This document shows positions 43,613 to 52,048 of a stretch of DNA of 64,000 bases, one piece after another (within the stretch, counting starts at the first letter, position 1; each line of letters opens with the position of its first letter). The notes beneath the pieces were generated by a model. It ran no database searches, was not told the DNA's origin, and saw nothing but the letters and a program-made list of their open reading frames with translations. A program made the position numbers and the translations under genes. Source of the DNA: CAZPUS01 sp964589825 (GTDB lineage: Bacteria; Fibrobacterota; Chitinivibrionia; Chitinivibrionales; WJKA01); contig CAZPUS010000013.1 of the NCBI GenBank assembly GCA_964589825.1, positions 9,992-73,991 of the forward strand. Reading direction: 5' to 3'.

Positions 43613-44557
43613 ATGAGCACACGAGTGCGAAGCAGTATTGTCGCAGTGATAATGATAACGGCTGTGCTGGCGGTGCAGGCCCGCAAGGATCGTTTTACGC
43701 AGGTTTGGCATCAGGGTGATGCGGAGATCTCAACCTATAGAATCGACGAGATGCGCTACGGAGAATCGCATCGGGGAGTGCGTATAATGATATACGTAGT
43801 AGAGCCCATGTGTTTCAAATCGCATCTGTGTCCGTATGACTATATAAAACCTGATAATTCGGCTCATCGGCACAAATCGATACAGGTGATGAAACTCAAC
43901 GACCTGCGCAAGTTCGCAACGGGAATATACGGCTACAGTGCCATGACATCGGCATTTTCTACGATCGAAGCGAAAAAAGGGGTGCCGCGCATGGCGACCA
44001 TGAAAGTGGCATTTACCGCACAGGAATGGTGCGGAACGGTATACGAGCGTATGCTGCGAAAGAAGAAAACGTATACCGGTATGCTGCACAGTTACTTCGA
44101 GAGTGAGGGGGAAACGAGGTATTCGCTGACGCATAACGAGAAGGTGGAAGCGGAAGACAACCTCTGGATCCTGATCCGCGAGCTCAGGGGCGGACTGCTC
44201 GCACCGGGTGAGAGCAAAAAAATGCGTATTATCCCTTCGAAGTGGAGTAGGCGAAAAACACATGCCGAACCAAAGATAGAAACAGTCGAATTACAAAAGA
44301 GCACACCGCAGGAGCAAAAAACCGCACTCGGTTCTATCCAGGCGCATCGATTTACCTGGAGCGGCCCGCGCGGAACCACCGCTGTGTGGGTCGAAAAAGC
44401 CTATCCCCACCGAATTCTTTCCTGGAAAGAGGCGGACGGATCGACCGGCGAGATTATGGCATCCCGCAGGGAGAAATACTGGGAGCAGAACACCGGCGAG
44501 TATCGTCCGATGCGCGATACACTGCAGCTTTTTATGCCGGAGATCGAAACACAATGA
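43613..44557 (+). CDS. Exported conserved protein of the Bacteroidota type often mislabelled as Maf
   Basis: 314-residue exported protein. The signal peptide is about residues 1-24 (ending VQA-RK). WHQGDAEISTYRIDEMRYGE, the NDLRKFATGIYGYSAMTSAF block and AQEWCGTVYERM with HSYFESEGE match, from memory, a family widespread in Bacteroidota whose annotation as septum-formation inhibitor Maf is doubtful. The function is unknown. ATG 43613 is preceded by GAAGGGA. It lies immediately after the scaffold gap and is followed by the histidine kinase gene about 110 bp later. Confidence 0.6.
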   Translation: MSTRVRSSIVAVIMITAVLAVQARKDRFTQVWHQGDAEISTYRIDEMRYGESHRGVRIMIYVVEPMCFKSHLCPYDYIKPDNSAHRHKSIQVMKLNDLRKFATGIYGYSAMTSAFSTIEAKKGVPRMATMKVAFTAQEWCGTVYERMLRKKKTYTGMLHSYFESEGETRYSLTHNEKVEAEDNLWILIRELRGGLLAPGESKKMRIIPSKWSRRKTHAEPKIETVELQKSTPQEQKTALGSIQAHRFTWSGPRGTTAVWVEKAYPHRILSWKEADGSTGEIMASRREKYWEQNTGEYRPMRDTLQLFMPEIETQ

Positions 44558-44664
44558 GTATGCGTGGTTAATGGGGGGGGGCGGGTCTCTCCCGGCAGCA
44601 TGCCTGGTACTGCGCAGCATGACCATACTATAACACTGCATGTGTGTAAGAGAGCGATGTCGTA

Positions 44665-46704
44665 ATGCAACAGATGAACCTGCCATTTTTGCGTATTCAT
44701 ACCGTGCTCATTGGTGGTCTCGGGGTGGGGCTTCTTTCACTTACCGCACTGCACAGCTATCTGTTGTTTCATACCCTTGCCGAAACCTTCAGTATCGTGA
44801 TTTCCTGCGGTATATTTATTGTCGCCTGGCACACAAGAAAAATCGCTGATAATTCTCTTCTTCTGTTTCTTGGCACCGCATATCTGTTTGTGGGACTCAT
44901 TGACTATCTGCATACCATGGCGTATCCGGGTATGCAGGTTTTTTCCGATATGGAAGGGCATTACGGAGTACAGTTGTGGATTGCAGCCAGGTACCTGGAA
45001 AGCGGTGCACTGCTTGTCTCGCCGCTTTTTCTGACCCGAAGGATCAGAAGCGGAATCGTTTTCGGAATCTTTACCGCCATTACCGCGCTGATCCTGGTTT
45101 CGATATTCATGCTGGATATGTTTCCCCGGTGTTATATCGAGGGGCAGGGACTTACGGTATTTAAAATCGTGAGTGAAGTGATTATATCCGGTATGTTTAT
45201 TGTATCGGCGCTGGTGTGGTATCTGCATCGCAAAAAAGTCGAAACCGAGGTCATGTGGTATTTAATCGCGGCGGCATGCATATCCGCAACGTCAGAGATT
45301 TTGTTCAGTGCATACACGGATGTGTTCGGTGTGCTCAATTTTGCGGGTCACGTGCTCAAAATCGCCTCGTTTTTCGTGGTTTACAGAGCGGTAATAGCGG
45401 TGCAGCTGGAAAGACCCTTTGCCACTATTTTCAGGGCCCTTAAGGGACGGGAGGCTGACCTGAAGATTACAAAAGGATCGCTGGAAAAAGAGATCCGGGA
45501 AAAGGACCGTGAGCTTCAATATCGCCAGCAGGCGCTGGAGGAGATATATGCAATTGCCACCATGCAGCACCATACACTTCAGAAACTCAATGACCGTCTT
45601 GCGCAGAGCATCGCACGAATTCTCGGCACTCCGCTGGTGGTACTCTATCAGTTGCAGAAGGAGAAAATCGGCATAATTTCCCGGGTAGTGCATAATGAGC
45701 TTGTCGATCCCCGGGGGCTCGAGGTTCCCTGTCCCGTATGTAAAGCAATGCTGAAAAAGGGAACCCCTGTGGTTCATCATGGTGATTTGCGACATAATTA
45801 TTCCGACTATCCGTGTTTTAAGAAAGGTGAATTCAAATCGTATCTCGGCGTCCCGATTATAAATCGCAACGGCGAGCGTATGGGTGCGGTGTGCATACTC
45901 GATACTGCACAAAGAGAATTCAGAGAAAACGAGATTCATCTGGTCGATATTTTTTCGCGCTACATTGCCGAGGAGATCAACAGGAAAAATCTGGAATATG
46001 AACTGCGAAGTGCAAAAGAGATACGGCTGCTGGGCCAGCTTACATCCGGCGTGGCGCATGAGGTAAGAAATCCACTCAACGCGCTTGCCACCGTAAGCGA
46101 CGCATTTGCAAAAAAGATCGGGGATGACGAGGAATACAAACCGTATATCGAACACATAAAAAAGCAGGTCGAGCGGCTTTCACTGCTTATGGAGGATCTG
46201 CTGGCATTCGGCAGGCCGGTACGCCGTGCCGATTTCACGCGTATCGCGGTCGGCGATCTGGTAGAGGAGGCACTCGAAAACTGGCGCCAGAGCGCAGAAA
46301 TCGGTGAGCGGGATGTGGTGTTTCATACCCCGCACTGGAAAGAAATCGGCAAATGGACGGTACGTGTGGACGAGGCAAGAATGCAGCAGGTAATTACCAA
46401 TATTCTCGACAATGCGATTCATCATACCGCCGAGGATGGACACATCGAAATAACCCTGCAGCAGGTAACGGACGGATATGTGGAGATTCGTATCCGTGAT
46501 GACGGTACAGGAATCTCCCGGGAAGCGGAGGATAAACTCTTCTCCCCGTTTTACAGTACCAGAGCGGCCGGTACGGGACTGGGGCTCAGTATCGTAAAAA
46601 GCAAGGTGGAGAATCACGGAGGTTCGGTACGGATTTTTAATAACGATTCCGCGCCGGGGGCCACCGTAGTGGTCGAATTGCCCCTTGCGTCACCGCAGGG
46701 CTAA
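44665..46704 (+). CDS. Sensor histidine kinase: MASE3 membrane domain, GAF domain, HisKA and HATPase
   Basis: 679-residue sensor kinase. The MASE3-type membrane part spans about residues 10-250 (LGTAYLFVGLIDYLHTMAYPGM is its landmark stretch). A coiled coil follows (about 262-295), then a GAF domain (305-440) with a Cys pair in VPCPVCK (Cys356, Cys359) and a third in YPCFKKGE (Cys384). The H-box reads SGVAHEVRNPLNALA with phosphoacceptor His465; the ATP site has NILDNAIHH, DDGTGI and GTGLGLSIV. The three Cys hint at metal or redox sensing. It converges with a receiver gene (4 bp overlap), which may be its partner. Confidence 0.92.
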   Translation: MQQMNLPFLRIHTVLIGGLGVGLLSLTALHSYLLFHTLAETFSIVISCGIFIVAWHTRKIADNSLLLFLGTAYLFVGLIDYLHTMAYPGMQVFSDMEGHYGVQLWIAARYLESGALLVSPLFLTRRIRSGIVFGIFTAITALILVSIFMLDMFPRCYIEGQGLTVFKIVSEVIISGMFIVSALVWYLHRKKVETEVMWYLIAAACISATSEILFSAYTDVFGVLNFAGHVLKIASFFVVYRAVIAVQLERPFATIFRALKGREADLKITKGSLEKEIREKDRELQYRQQALEEIYAIATMQHHTLQKLNDRLAQSIARILGTPLVVLYQLQKEKIGIISRVVHNELVDPRGLEVPCPVCKAMLKKGTPVVHHGDLRHNYSDYPCFKKGEFKSYLGVPIINRNGERMGAVCILDTAQREFRENEIHLVDIFSRYIAEEINRKNLEYELRSAKEIRLLGQLTSGVAHEVRNPLNALATVSDAFAKKIGDDEEYKPYIEHIKKQVERLSLLMEDLLAFGRPVRRADFTRIAVGDLVEEALENWRQSAEIGERDVVFHTPHWKEIGKWTVRVDEARMQQVITNILDNAIHHTAEDGHIEITLQQVTDGYVEIRIRDDGTGISREAEDKLFSPFYSTRAAGTGLGLSIVKSKVENHGGSVRIFNNDSAPGATVVVELPLASPQG

Positions 46705-47075
46705 AGTATACCGAGTTCGTGAAGGTCCTCGCCGATTCGTTTGGGCGAAACCGGTTTTTCGAAGTACCGATCGGCTCCCAGGTGCATTACCTCGTCTTTT
46801 ATCGATTCCCTGCCATAGGCGGTCATGACGATGATTTTGGAGTCGGGATTTTGCGTTTTCATCTCTTTGAGCACCGTATATCCGTCAAAATCTTCACTCC
46901 CGGTCAGGCGCACATCGATTATCCCGGCGTCAAAGCGTTGTTGTGACATAAGCTCACGCGCCTGTGTGAGTGAGCCGGCACCATATACCGAGATACCGGG
47001 ATCGGAGAAAAAGGCGATAAAGGCGAATAGTACGGCATCTTCATCGTCAACGATCAGTAGGTTCTTTTCCTGCAT
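46701..47075 (-). CDS. Single-domain response regulator
   Basis: 124-residue receiver domain: acidic pair in LLIVDDEDAVLF, phosphoacceptor Asp in AGIIDVRLTGSEDFDGY, Thr in VMTAYGRE and Lys in YFEKPVSP. There is no output domain. The start at 47075 follows the family N-terminus; the Shine-Dalgarno is weak, and the frame extends 42 codons further upstream. It ends within the last codon of the MASE3-GAF kinase gene, tail to tail, so it is a candidate partner. Confidence 0.85.
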   Translation of the reverse strand: MQEKNLLIVDDEDAVLFAFIAFFSDPGISVYGAGSLTQARELMSQQRFDAGIIDVRLTGSEDFDGYTVLKEMKTQNPDSKIIVMTAYGRESIKDEVMHLGADRYFEKPVSPKRIGEDLHELGIL

Positions 47076-47717
47076 AGGGATGCGGCGTCTTTTATGGTGG
47101 ATACGTCTATAGGAACGAATATTCTTCCGACCTTCTGCGAATATAATAACATACAACAATGACTGTGTCAACCCCTTTTCATATGTAACTGCAAATGTCA
47201 AGCATCGCGGCTCTCATTACTGCATATTACGCAAACAAAATCGCGCAGTTCAGGTAAAAGCTGGATACAGCCGCAATAATGGACTTTTTCTTTTTATCCG
47301 AACACGAATGATTAGGGCAATATTCTCAAAATTGCGAAAAACTTTTTATTTTTGAAAAAAGCAACAAAGCAATGTGAGAAGATAAAGAACGATTATCTGC
47401 ATGACACCAGCAGGCTGGTGAAAAACGCATTCTCTTAGTGCAATGGATCGGGCAGGGGAACTCGTATCGTTGTTTCCTCCGGGCCTGCACTATGTGCGAG
47501 GTCACGAATAACGAGCGATACCAATGAAAGCCGGCTTAAGAGTTTTTCAGAGAACACACGCAGGTGTGGGGCCATAGTACACACGTATACGGTGATTGGC
47601 ACAGCATTTGCATCCGATTTTGTATACGCGACAGCGGGTTTATACAGTATGTACTGCTGCCTGCAAATATGGAAACTATAGTATATATCATTACACCTTC
47701 ATAAGGAGTGAGAACTC
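47076..47717. other. 642 bp non-coding region before the rubrerythrin gene
   Basis: Divergent intergenic stretch. It holds repeat copy D (47208-47275) and an A/T-rich tract with runs of A and T (47330-47370). The rubrerythrin promoter is probably in the AT-rich 47640-47700 segment (TATAGTATATATC is seen) but cannot be fixed. No RNA gene was recognised. Confidence 0.4.
47208..47275 (-). repeat. Dispersed repeat, copy D (degenerate)
   Basis: On the minus strand, CCTGAACTGCGCGATTTTGT then TTGCGTAATATGCAGTAATG aligns loosely with the left arm of copy F. The flank CTGGATACAGCCGCAATAAT is shared with 11291-11318. Confidence 0.5.
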
Positions 47718-48269
47718 ATGCTGCACGATATGACGGCAGAACACCTGCGCAATGCGTACGGAGGGGAATCTATGGCACATATGCGCTATTCAATCTGGTC
47801 CAATGTAGCTGAAACCGAAGGCTATCCCAATGTGGGGCGTATGTTTCGTGCGATCGCGTATGCGGAAACCGTACATGCCGGTAACCACTTTAATGCTCAC
47901 GGAGAGGTTTCCGGTGCGTTTACCGCAAATTCGGCAGGGATTTTCGGAGTGGGCACTACGTCGGAAAACCTGCAGGGGGGGATCGATGGAGAGACCTTCG
48001 AGATAAACGAAATGTATCCCGTCTATCTCAATGCAGCCGATTTCCAGGGCGAAAAAGAGGCAAAACGCAGTTTCCATTATGCACTTTCCGCGGAAAAGAT
48101 TCATGCAGCAATGTATCAGCAGGCAAAACAGGCGGTAGACGAAGGAAAAGACGTGTCACTCGAAGCCGTTTCCATTTGTGATAACTGCGGCTATACGGTC
48201 GAAGGGGATATCCCGGAAAAATGTCCTATCTGCGGGGTAGGCAGAGATAAGTTTACCACTTTTGAATGA
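47718..48269 (+). CDS. Rubrerythrin
   Basis: 183-residue non-heme iron peroxidase that reduces hydrogen peroxide in anaerobes. It has a ferritin-like four-helix part with diiron ligands in YGGESMAHMRY, FRAIAYAETVHAGNH and ALSAEKIHAAMY, and a C-terminal rubredoxin-like domain with CDNCGYTVEG and CPICGVGRDKF. AAGGAG precedes the ATG by 7-8 nt. It lies at the head of a run that includes a glycogen-binding-domain protein and a ferredoxin; the ferredoxin may donate electrons. Confidence 0.95.
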   Translation: MLHDMTAEHLRNAYGGESMAHMRYSIWSNVAETEGYPNVGRMFRAIAYAETVHAGNHFNAHGEVSGAFTANSAGIFGVGTTSENLQGGIDGETFEINEMYPVYLNAADFQGEKEAKRSFHYALSAEKIHAAMYQQAKQAVDEGKDVSLEAVSICDNCGYTVEGDIPEKCPICGVGRDKFTTFE

Positions 48270-48292
48270 ATGATCCAGACAAGGAAAAACCT

Positions 48293-48574
48293 ATGGCTAC
48301 CACCTCACAAAAAAAACGGGTGACATTCGAGTACCGGGGCTCGCCGGATGACGAAGTATACCTCAGCGGATCGCCGTGGCAATGGGATCCGCAGGCAAAA
48401 CGCATGAAACAGGGGGACGGTCGCGGGCACTTTTCAAGGTCTGTGTTGTTGCCCCCGGGAAAATACGAATACAAGTACAGGGTAAACGGGAGGTGGTGTG
48501 TGGATCCGGAAAATGCCTGCCGCTGGACGGTTAATCCCTACGGAACACTGAACAATATAATTGAGGTGAAATAG
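48293..48574 (+). CDS. Stand-alone AMPK/CBM48-type glycogen-binding domain protein
   Basis: 93-residue cytoplasmic protein made of one isoamylase-N/AMPK-beta-like fold: VTFEYRGSPDDEVYLSGS, then WQWDPQAKRMKQ, FSRSVLLPPGKYEYKYRVNG and the WCVDPEN ending with NIIEV. The Trp and Lys positions for alpha-glucan contact are present. ATG 48293 has AAGGA 7 nt upstream; an ATG 27 bases earlier overlaps the rubrerythrin stop but has no ribosome site. Binding of glycogen or another alpha-glucan is inferred from the family. No enzyme domain is attached. Confidence 0.8.
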   Translation: MATTSQKKRVTFEYRGSPDDEVYLSGSPWQWDPQAKRMKQGDGRGHFSRSVLLPPGKYEYKYRVNGRWCVDPENACRWTVNPYGTLNNIIEVK

Positions 48575-48620
48575 CCGCGGTGATAACGGAATCAGCAACA
48601 GCAACCATGGAGGTAATACT

Positions 48621-48809
48621 ATGAAAGCGATGGTAAAAGAAGACGTGTGTATCGGGTGTGAGTTGTGTGCCCAGACATGTCCCGAAGTATTCGAGATGCG
48701 CGGGGATGTCGCAGTCGCCACGGTCGACAGTGTTCCCAGCGGACAGGAGGATGGCGCACGACAGGCTGCGGAGGATTGCCCGGTCGAAGCGATCGTAATC
48801 GAAGAGTAA
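48621..48809 (+). CDS. Small [4Fe-4S] ferredoxin
   Basis: 62-residue electron carrier with one cluster: Cys ligands in CIGCELCAQTCPEVF and a distal Cys in AEDCPVEAIVIEE. The length and pattern fit monocluster ferredoxins of anaerobes. GGAGG lies upstream of the ATG. It sits 170-200 bp before korA and is a natural electron acceptor for the oxidoreductase encoded there. Confidence 0.93.
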   Translation: MKAMVKEDVCIGCELCAQTCPEVFEMRGDVAVATVDSVPSGQEDGARQAAEDCPVEAIVIEE

Positions 48810-48978
48810 AAAAATGATCTTACCGATGTGCTTCGGGATCCGGGCAGACATACCTTTCCGGGGAGTTTTCTGGAGGGGTGTTCGGTGAGAAGCGCCGATA
48901 GATAAGTATAGTAGAAAGGGGAACCAGGTATATCGGTATTCGATTCGTTTTTTGAGCATTTATAACAGGAGGCTTTTA

Positions 48979-49017
48979 ATGAAAATGACTACTATAAGGA
49001 GGAGACGGTGGATATAA
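48979..49017 (+). CDS. Possible 12-codon leader ORF overlapping the korA start
   Basis: ATG 48979 with CAGGAGG upstream (48967-48973) reads MKMTTIRRRRWI and stops at 49015-49017, just past the korA GTG at 49008. The Arg run is encoded by the same AAGGAGGAGA bases that form the korA ribosome site. It could couple translation or arise by chance. Confidence 0.3.
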   Translation: MKMTTIRRRRWI

Positions 49018-50732
49018 GTGTCAAGATCGCCGGTCAGGCCGGTCAGGGTATGCAGACAATCGGCAAAGCCCTGTGCAAGATGGTGAAAGAGGCTGGGCTT
49101 GAGCTGTTCGCCAATATGGACTATATGTCGCGTATTCGCGGGGGGAACAATTTTTTCCAGATTCGCATCAGCGATACTCCGTGTTATACCCTTCGCCGGG
49201 ATGTCGATATCGTGGTGGCTCTCGATAAACGATCGGCCAATGTGCATCGGGAGGGATTGCGTGAACAAGGCGTGTTGGTGCTCGATAAAGAGGTGTATAA
49301 TGTCGAGGAGGACGATTCACGGTTTTTTGATATATCCATGCAGAAAATATCCGAATCTCAGGGGAACAAGCGGCTGTTTGTCAATTCGGTTTCCTGCGGA
49401 GTAGTTGCCGGCCTGTTGCGGATGGATTTCGAAATCGTCTCGCGTGTGCTTTCCGCCGTTTTTTCTTCCAAAGGCGAGGATGCGGTCAAAAAGAATATCG
49501 AAGCGGCTCAGCAGGGCTATACCCATGCCCGGGAGGCATTCGCCGCGGATACCTTTCGTATCGAAGCAAAAGATTCGAAAAAGGAACAGGTGCTGATGAA
49601 CGGCAATGAAGCCATCGCGCTCGGAGCGATTCATGCCGGCTGCAGCTTCTATTCAGCCTATCCCATGACGCCGTCTACGAGCATCATGAACACCATTGCG
49701 CATTTTGCGCACCGCTACGATATCGTGGTGGAGCAGGCGGAGGACGAGCTTGCCGCTATCAACATGATCATCGGCGCGTCGTTTGCCGGGGCACGTGCCA
49801 TGACCGGTACGTCGGGAGGCGGTATCGCGCTTATGGGTGAAGGGATCAGTCTTGCGGCAATGACCGAGACGCCGATAGTGGTGGTCGATTCCCAGCGTCC
49901 CGCACCTGCGACCGGGTTCCCTACCCGTACCGAACAGGGCGATCTCGATTTGCTTATCAATGCGGGGCATGGTGAATTCGCCAAAGTGGTCTATGCACCT
50001 GGAAGCATAGAAGAAGCGGCACAGCTGGCGGTCAAGGCATTCGATATGGCCGAGCGGTTCCAGATACCGGTGTGTATACTTACCGATCAGCATCTTGCCG
50101 ATTCATACCGGGTACTCGAATTTCCGGATTTGAGCGGGTATCCCCGACAGCGTCACGTTATTGCCCGTGATGAGAAAAAAGAAGGTTACCGGCGGTACGA
50201 GTTGACCGAATCGGGCGTTTCTCCCAGGGCGGTTCCCTCATGGATAGATGAACCGGTTTATGCGGACAGTGATGAGCATAACGAGGAGGGGCATATCACC
50301 GAAGACGCCGTTATGCGGGAACGAATGATGGAGAAACGCTTTCATAAAAAAATGGACGCGTTGACAAAAGAGAGTATCGTGCCAACGGTATACAATGGAG
50401 AAAATGTTGAGTTCCTGCTTATTGGCTGGGGGTCGACGTATGGTGTTATGCATGAAGCGATACGATCACTGCCGGAGACGATATCGGCAGGATACCTGCA
50501 CCTTTCGCAGGTCTGGCCCTTCCCGTCGTATGCAGTGGCGGGTGTGCTGGCCAAAAACAAGAAGGCCAGGGTAGTTACTATAGAAAACAATGCGGGAGCG
50601 CAGTGTGCCGCACTGATGCGCAGACAGGCCGGGATAGCGGCCGATGCCACAATATGCAAATATAACGGTCGTCCCTTTAATGTGGACGAGGTAATCGAAC
50701 GAATCATGCAGCTACACGCAGGAGAGGAATGA
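49008..50732 (+). CDS. korA: 2-oxoacid:ferredoxin oxidoreductase, gamma-alpha fusion (KorA-type)
   Basis: 574-residue subunit of a 2-oxoglutarate-type ferredoxin oxidoreductase, which decarboxylates a 2-oxoacid to the acyl-CoA (or the reverse) with ferredoxin. The gamma domain is N-terminal (KIAGQAGQGMQTIGKAL, then MSRIRGGNNFFQIR) and the alpha (pyrimidine) domain begins near residue 195 with NGNEAIALGAIHAGCSFYSA, followed by PMTPSTSIM and GTSGGGIALMGEGISLA. GTG 49008 is used because AGGAGGAG is 4-5 nt upstream. It is followed by korB after 1 bp. The substrate (2-oxoglutarate versus another 2-oxoacid) is inferred from the KorAB-like architecture. Confidence 0.93.
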   Translation: MDISVKIAGQAGQGMQTIGKALCKMVKEAGLELFANMDYMSRIRGGNNFFQIRISDTPCYTLRRDVDIVVALDKRSANVHREGLREQGVLVLDKEVYNVEEDDSRFFDISMQKISESQGNKRLFVNSVSCGVVAGLLRMDFEIVSRVLSAVFSSKGEDAVKKNIEAAQQGYTHAREAFAADTFRIEAKDSKKEQVLMNGNEAIALGAIHAGCSFYSAYPMTPSTSIMNTIAHFAHRYDIVVEQAEDELAAINMIIGASFAGARAMTGTSGGGIALMGEGISLAAMTETPIVVVDSQRPAPATGFPTRTEQGDLDLLINAGHGEFAKVVYAPGSIEEAAQLAVKAFDMAERFQIPVCILTDQHLADSYRVLEFPDLSGYPRQRHVIARDEKKEGYRRYELTESGVSPRAVPSWIDEPVYADSDEHNEEGHITEDAVMRERMMEKRFHKKMDALTKESIVPTVYNGENVEFLLIGWGSTYGVMHEAIRSLPETISAGYLHLSQVWPFPSYAVAGVLAKNKKARVVTIENNAGAQCAALMRRQAGIAADATICKYNGRPFNVDEVIERIMQLHAGEE

Positions 50733-50733
50733 T

Positions 50734-51585
50734 ATGGACGCAAAAGATTTTAAAACCAATGACGAAATTGCATGGTGTCCCGGGTGCGGCAACTTCGGCA
50801 TCCTTAACTCGTTGCGAAAAGCGTGCGCTGCCATGGGGAAAAAACCGTCTGAGATGCTGCTGGTGTCCGGAATCGGGCAGGCGGCAAAGCAGCCCCATTA
50901 TGTGCGTGCTAACTGCTTTAACGGACTTCACGGACGTGCACTGCCGGTTGCGGTGGGTGCAAAAATCGCCAACCGTGATCTGACCGTACTTGTCACCACA
51001 GGAGACGGTGACTGTTATGGTGAAGGTGGCAATCATTTTATCCACAACATACGCAGAAATGTCGATATCACCGTGATAGTCCATGACAATCAGATATACG
51101 GGTTGACAAAGGGACAGGCGTCACCCACCACCGACCCCGGTTATACCACCAAGGTACAGAGCGACGGTGTGGTACAGGAGCCGTTTTATCCTTTGCAGCT
51201 CGCGATTGCCATGGGATGCGGATTCGTTGCCCGCGGGTTTTCTACCGAGTCGGGACAGTTATCCGAGCTGATTTCGGCGGGTGTTCAGCACCGGGGGTTC
51301 TCGCTTATTGATGTTTTGCAGCCATGTGTGTCGTTCAACAGAAAAAATACTCACAACTGGTACCGAGAACGTGTCTATACGCTTGACGAATCGTATGACC
51401 CCTCGGACAGGATGGCTGCGTTCGAAAAAGCGTCGCAATGGGGCGATCGTATTCCGCTGGGGATACTCTATCAGGAAGAAAAACAGGCATTCGAGGATAA
51501 ACTGAAACTGGGGGATATCGATCCCCTGGCTGAACAGAATCCCGAACAGCGTGACCTCTCAGCGGTGCGAGGGGAGTTCGTATAA
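50734..51585 (+). CDS. korB: 2-oxoacid:ferredoxin oxidoreductase, beta subunit (KorB-type)
   Basis: 283-residue thiamine-diphosphate-binding subunit. WCPGCGNFGILNSL carries the conserved Cys pair, GIGQAAKQPHYVRANCFNG and HGRALPVAVGAKIAN follow, and the TPP motif is GDGDCYGEGGNHFIHN. The DNQIYGLTKGQASPTT block is usual for KorB. It lacks its own 2x[4Fe-4S] domain, so electrons leave through the beta-subunit cluster to a separate ferredoxin, plausibly the one encoded upstream. Confidence 0.95.
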   Translation: MDAKDFKTNDEIAWCPGCGNFGILNSLRKACAAMGKKPSEMLLVSGIGQAAKQPHYVRANCFNGLHGRALPVAVGAKIANRDLTVLVTTGDGDCYGEGGNHFIHNIRRNVDITVIVHDNQIYGLTKGQASPTTDPGYTTKVQSDGVVQEPFYPLQLAIAMGCGFVARGFSTESGQLSELISAGVQHRGFSLIDVLQPCVSFNRKNTHNWYRERVYTLDESYDPSDRMAAFEKASQWGDRIPLGILYQEEKQAFEDKLKLGDIDPLAEQNPEQRDLSAVRGEFV

Positions 51586-51678
51586 CCTGCCTTCGGAGAT
51601 CTGGTGGAGGTGGACCTGCTTTTACCTCACCAATCATCTAATGAATACCCTGACGAGTGCTATACAAGAGAGAAAAAT

Positions 51679-51990
51679 ATGAAACGTAAACAGTTTTTGC
51701 CGGTGACCTTTTACGAGGGAAGACAACAGTATTGCGCATTGATGAGTGCACTTGACGAAAGCGGTGCGTCATTCAGAATAGAACTTCAGGGCGCATCAGA
51801 AGTGCCCGATATTCAGCAAGGGAAACAACTGGAATATTATGTAAGTACGCCACACGGAAAATCAAAGTGTAAGGGAAGAGTTACATGGATCGAACGCACG
51901 CCTTCTTTATTAGTATGGGATATCGTATTTACCGAAATAGCGGAGGACGCACGTGATCCGTTGCCTGCGCAAATGGTTACATCATTTTAA
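51679..51990 (+). CDS. PilZ-like small protein
   Basis: 103-residue protein. It opens KRKQFLPVTFYEGRQQYCAL, then has LDESGASFRIEL, which resembles the DxSxxG strand of PilZ domains, and CKGRVTWIERTPS with the second strand. The N-terminal RxxxR of c-di-GMP binders is not clear, so it may be a non-binding PilZ-like fold. ATG 51679 follows AGAGAG; a longer frame from 51604 has no good site. Repeat copy E starts directly after the stop. Confidence 0.5.
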   Translation: MKRKQFLPVTFYEGRQQYCALMSALDESGASFRIELQGASEVPDIQQGKQLEYYVSTPHGKSKCKGRVTWIERTPSLLVWDIVFTEIAEDARDPLPAQMVTSF

Positions 51991-52022
51991 GCAGATTGCG
52001 CACACAAAATCGCTCAGCTTAG
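51991..52022 (-). repeat. Dispersed repeat, copy E (core only)
   Basis: On the minus strand, AGCTGAGCGATTTTGTGTGC then GCAATCTGCTT aligns with the left arm of copy F (GCATTGAGCGGTTTTGTTCG, then CGAAATCTGCT). It begins at the stop codon of the PilZ-like gene. Confidence 0.5.
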
Positions 52023-52048
52023 CTGACAATGAAAAAAAGCAGAAGGTT

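Noticed and set aside
44573..44581. Nine-G run after the exported conserved protein as phase-variation tract
   Set aside because: It lies after the stop codon and before no start codon that it could switch.
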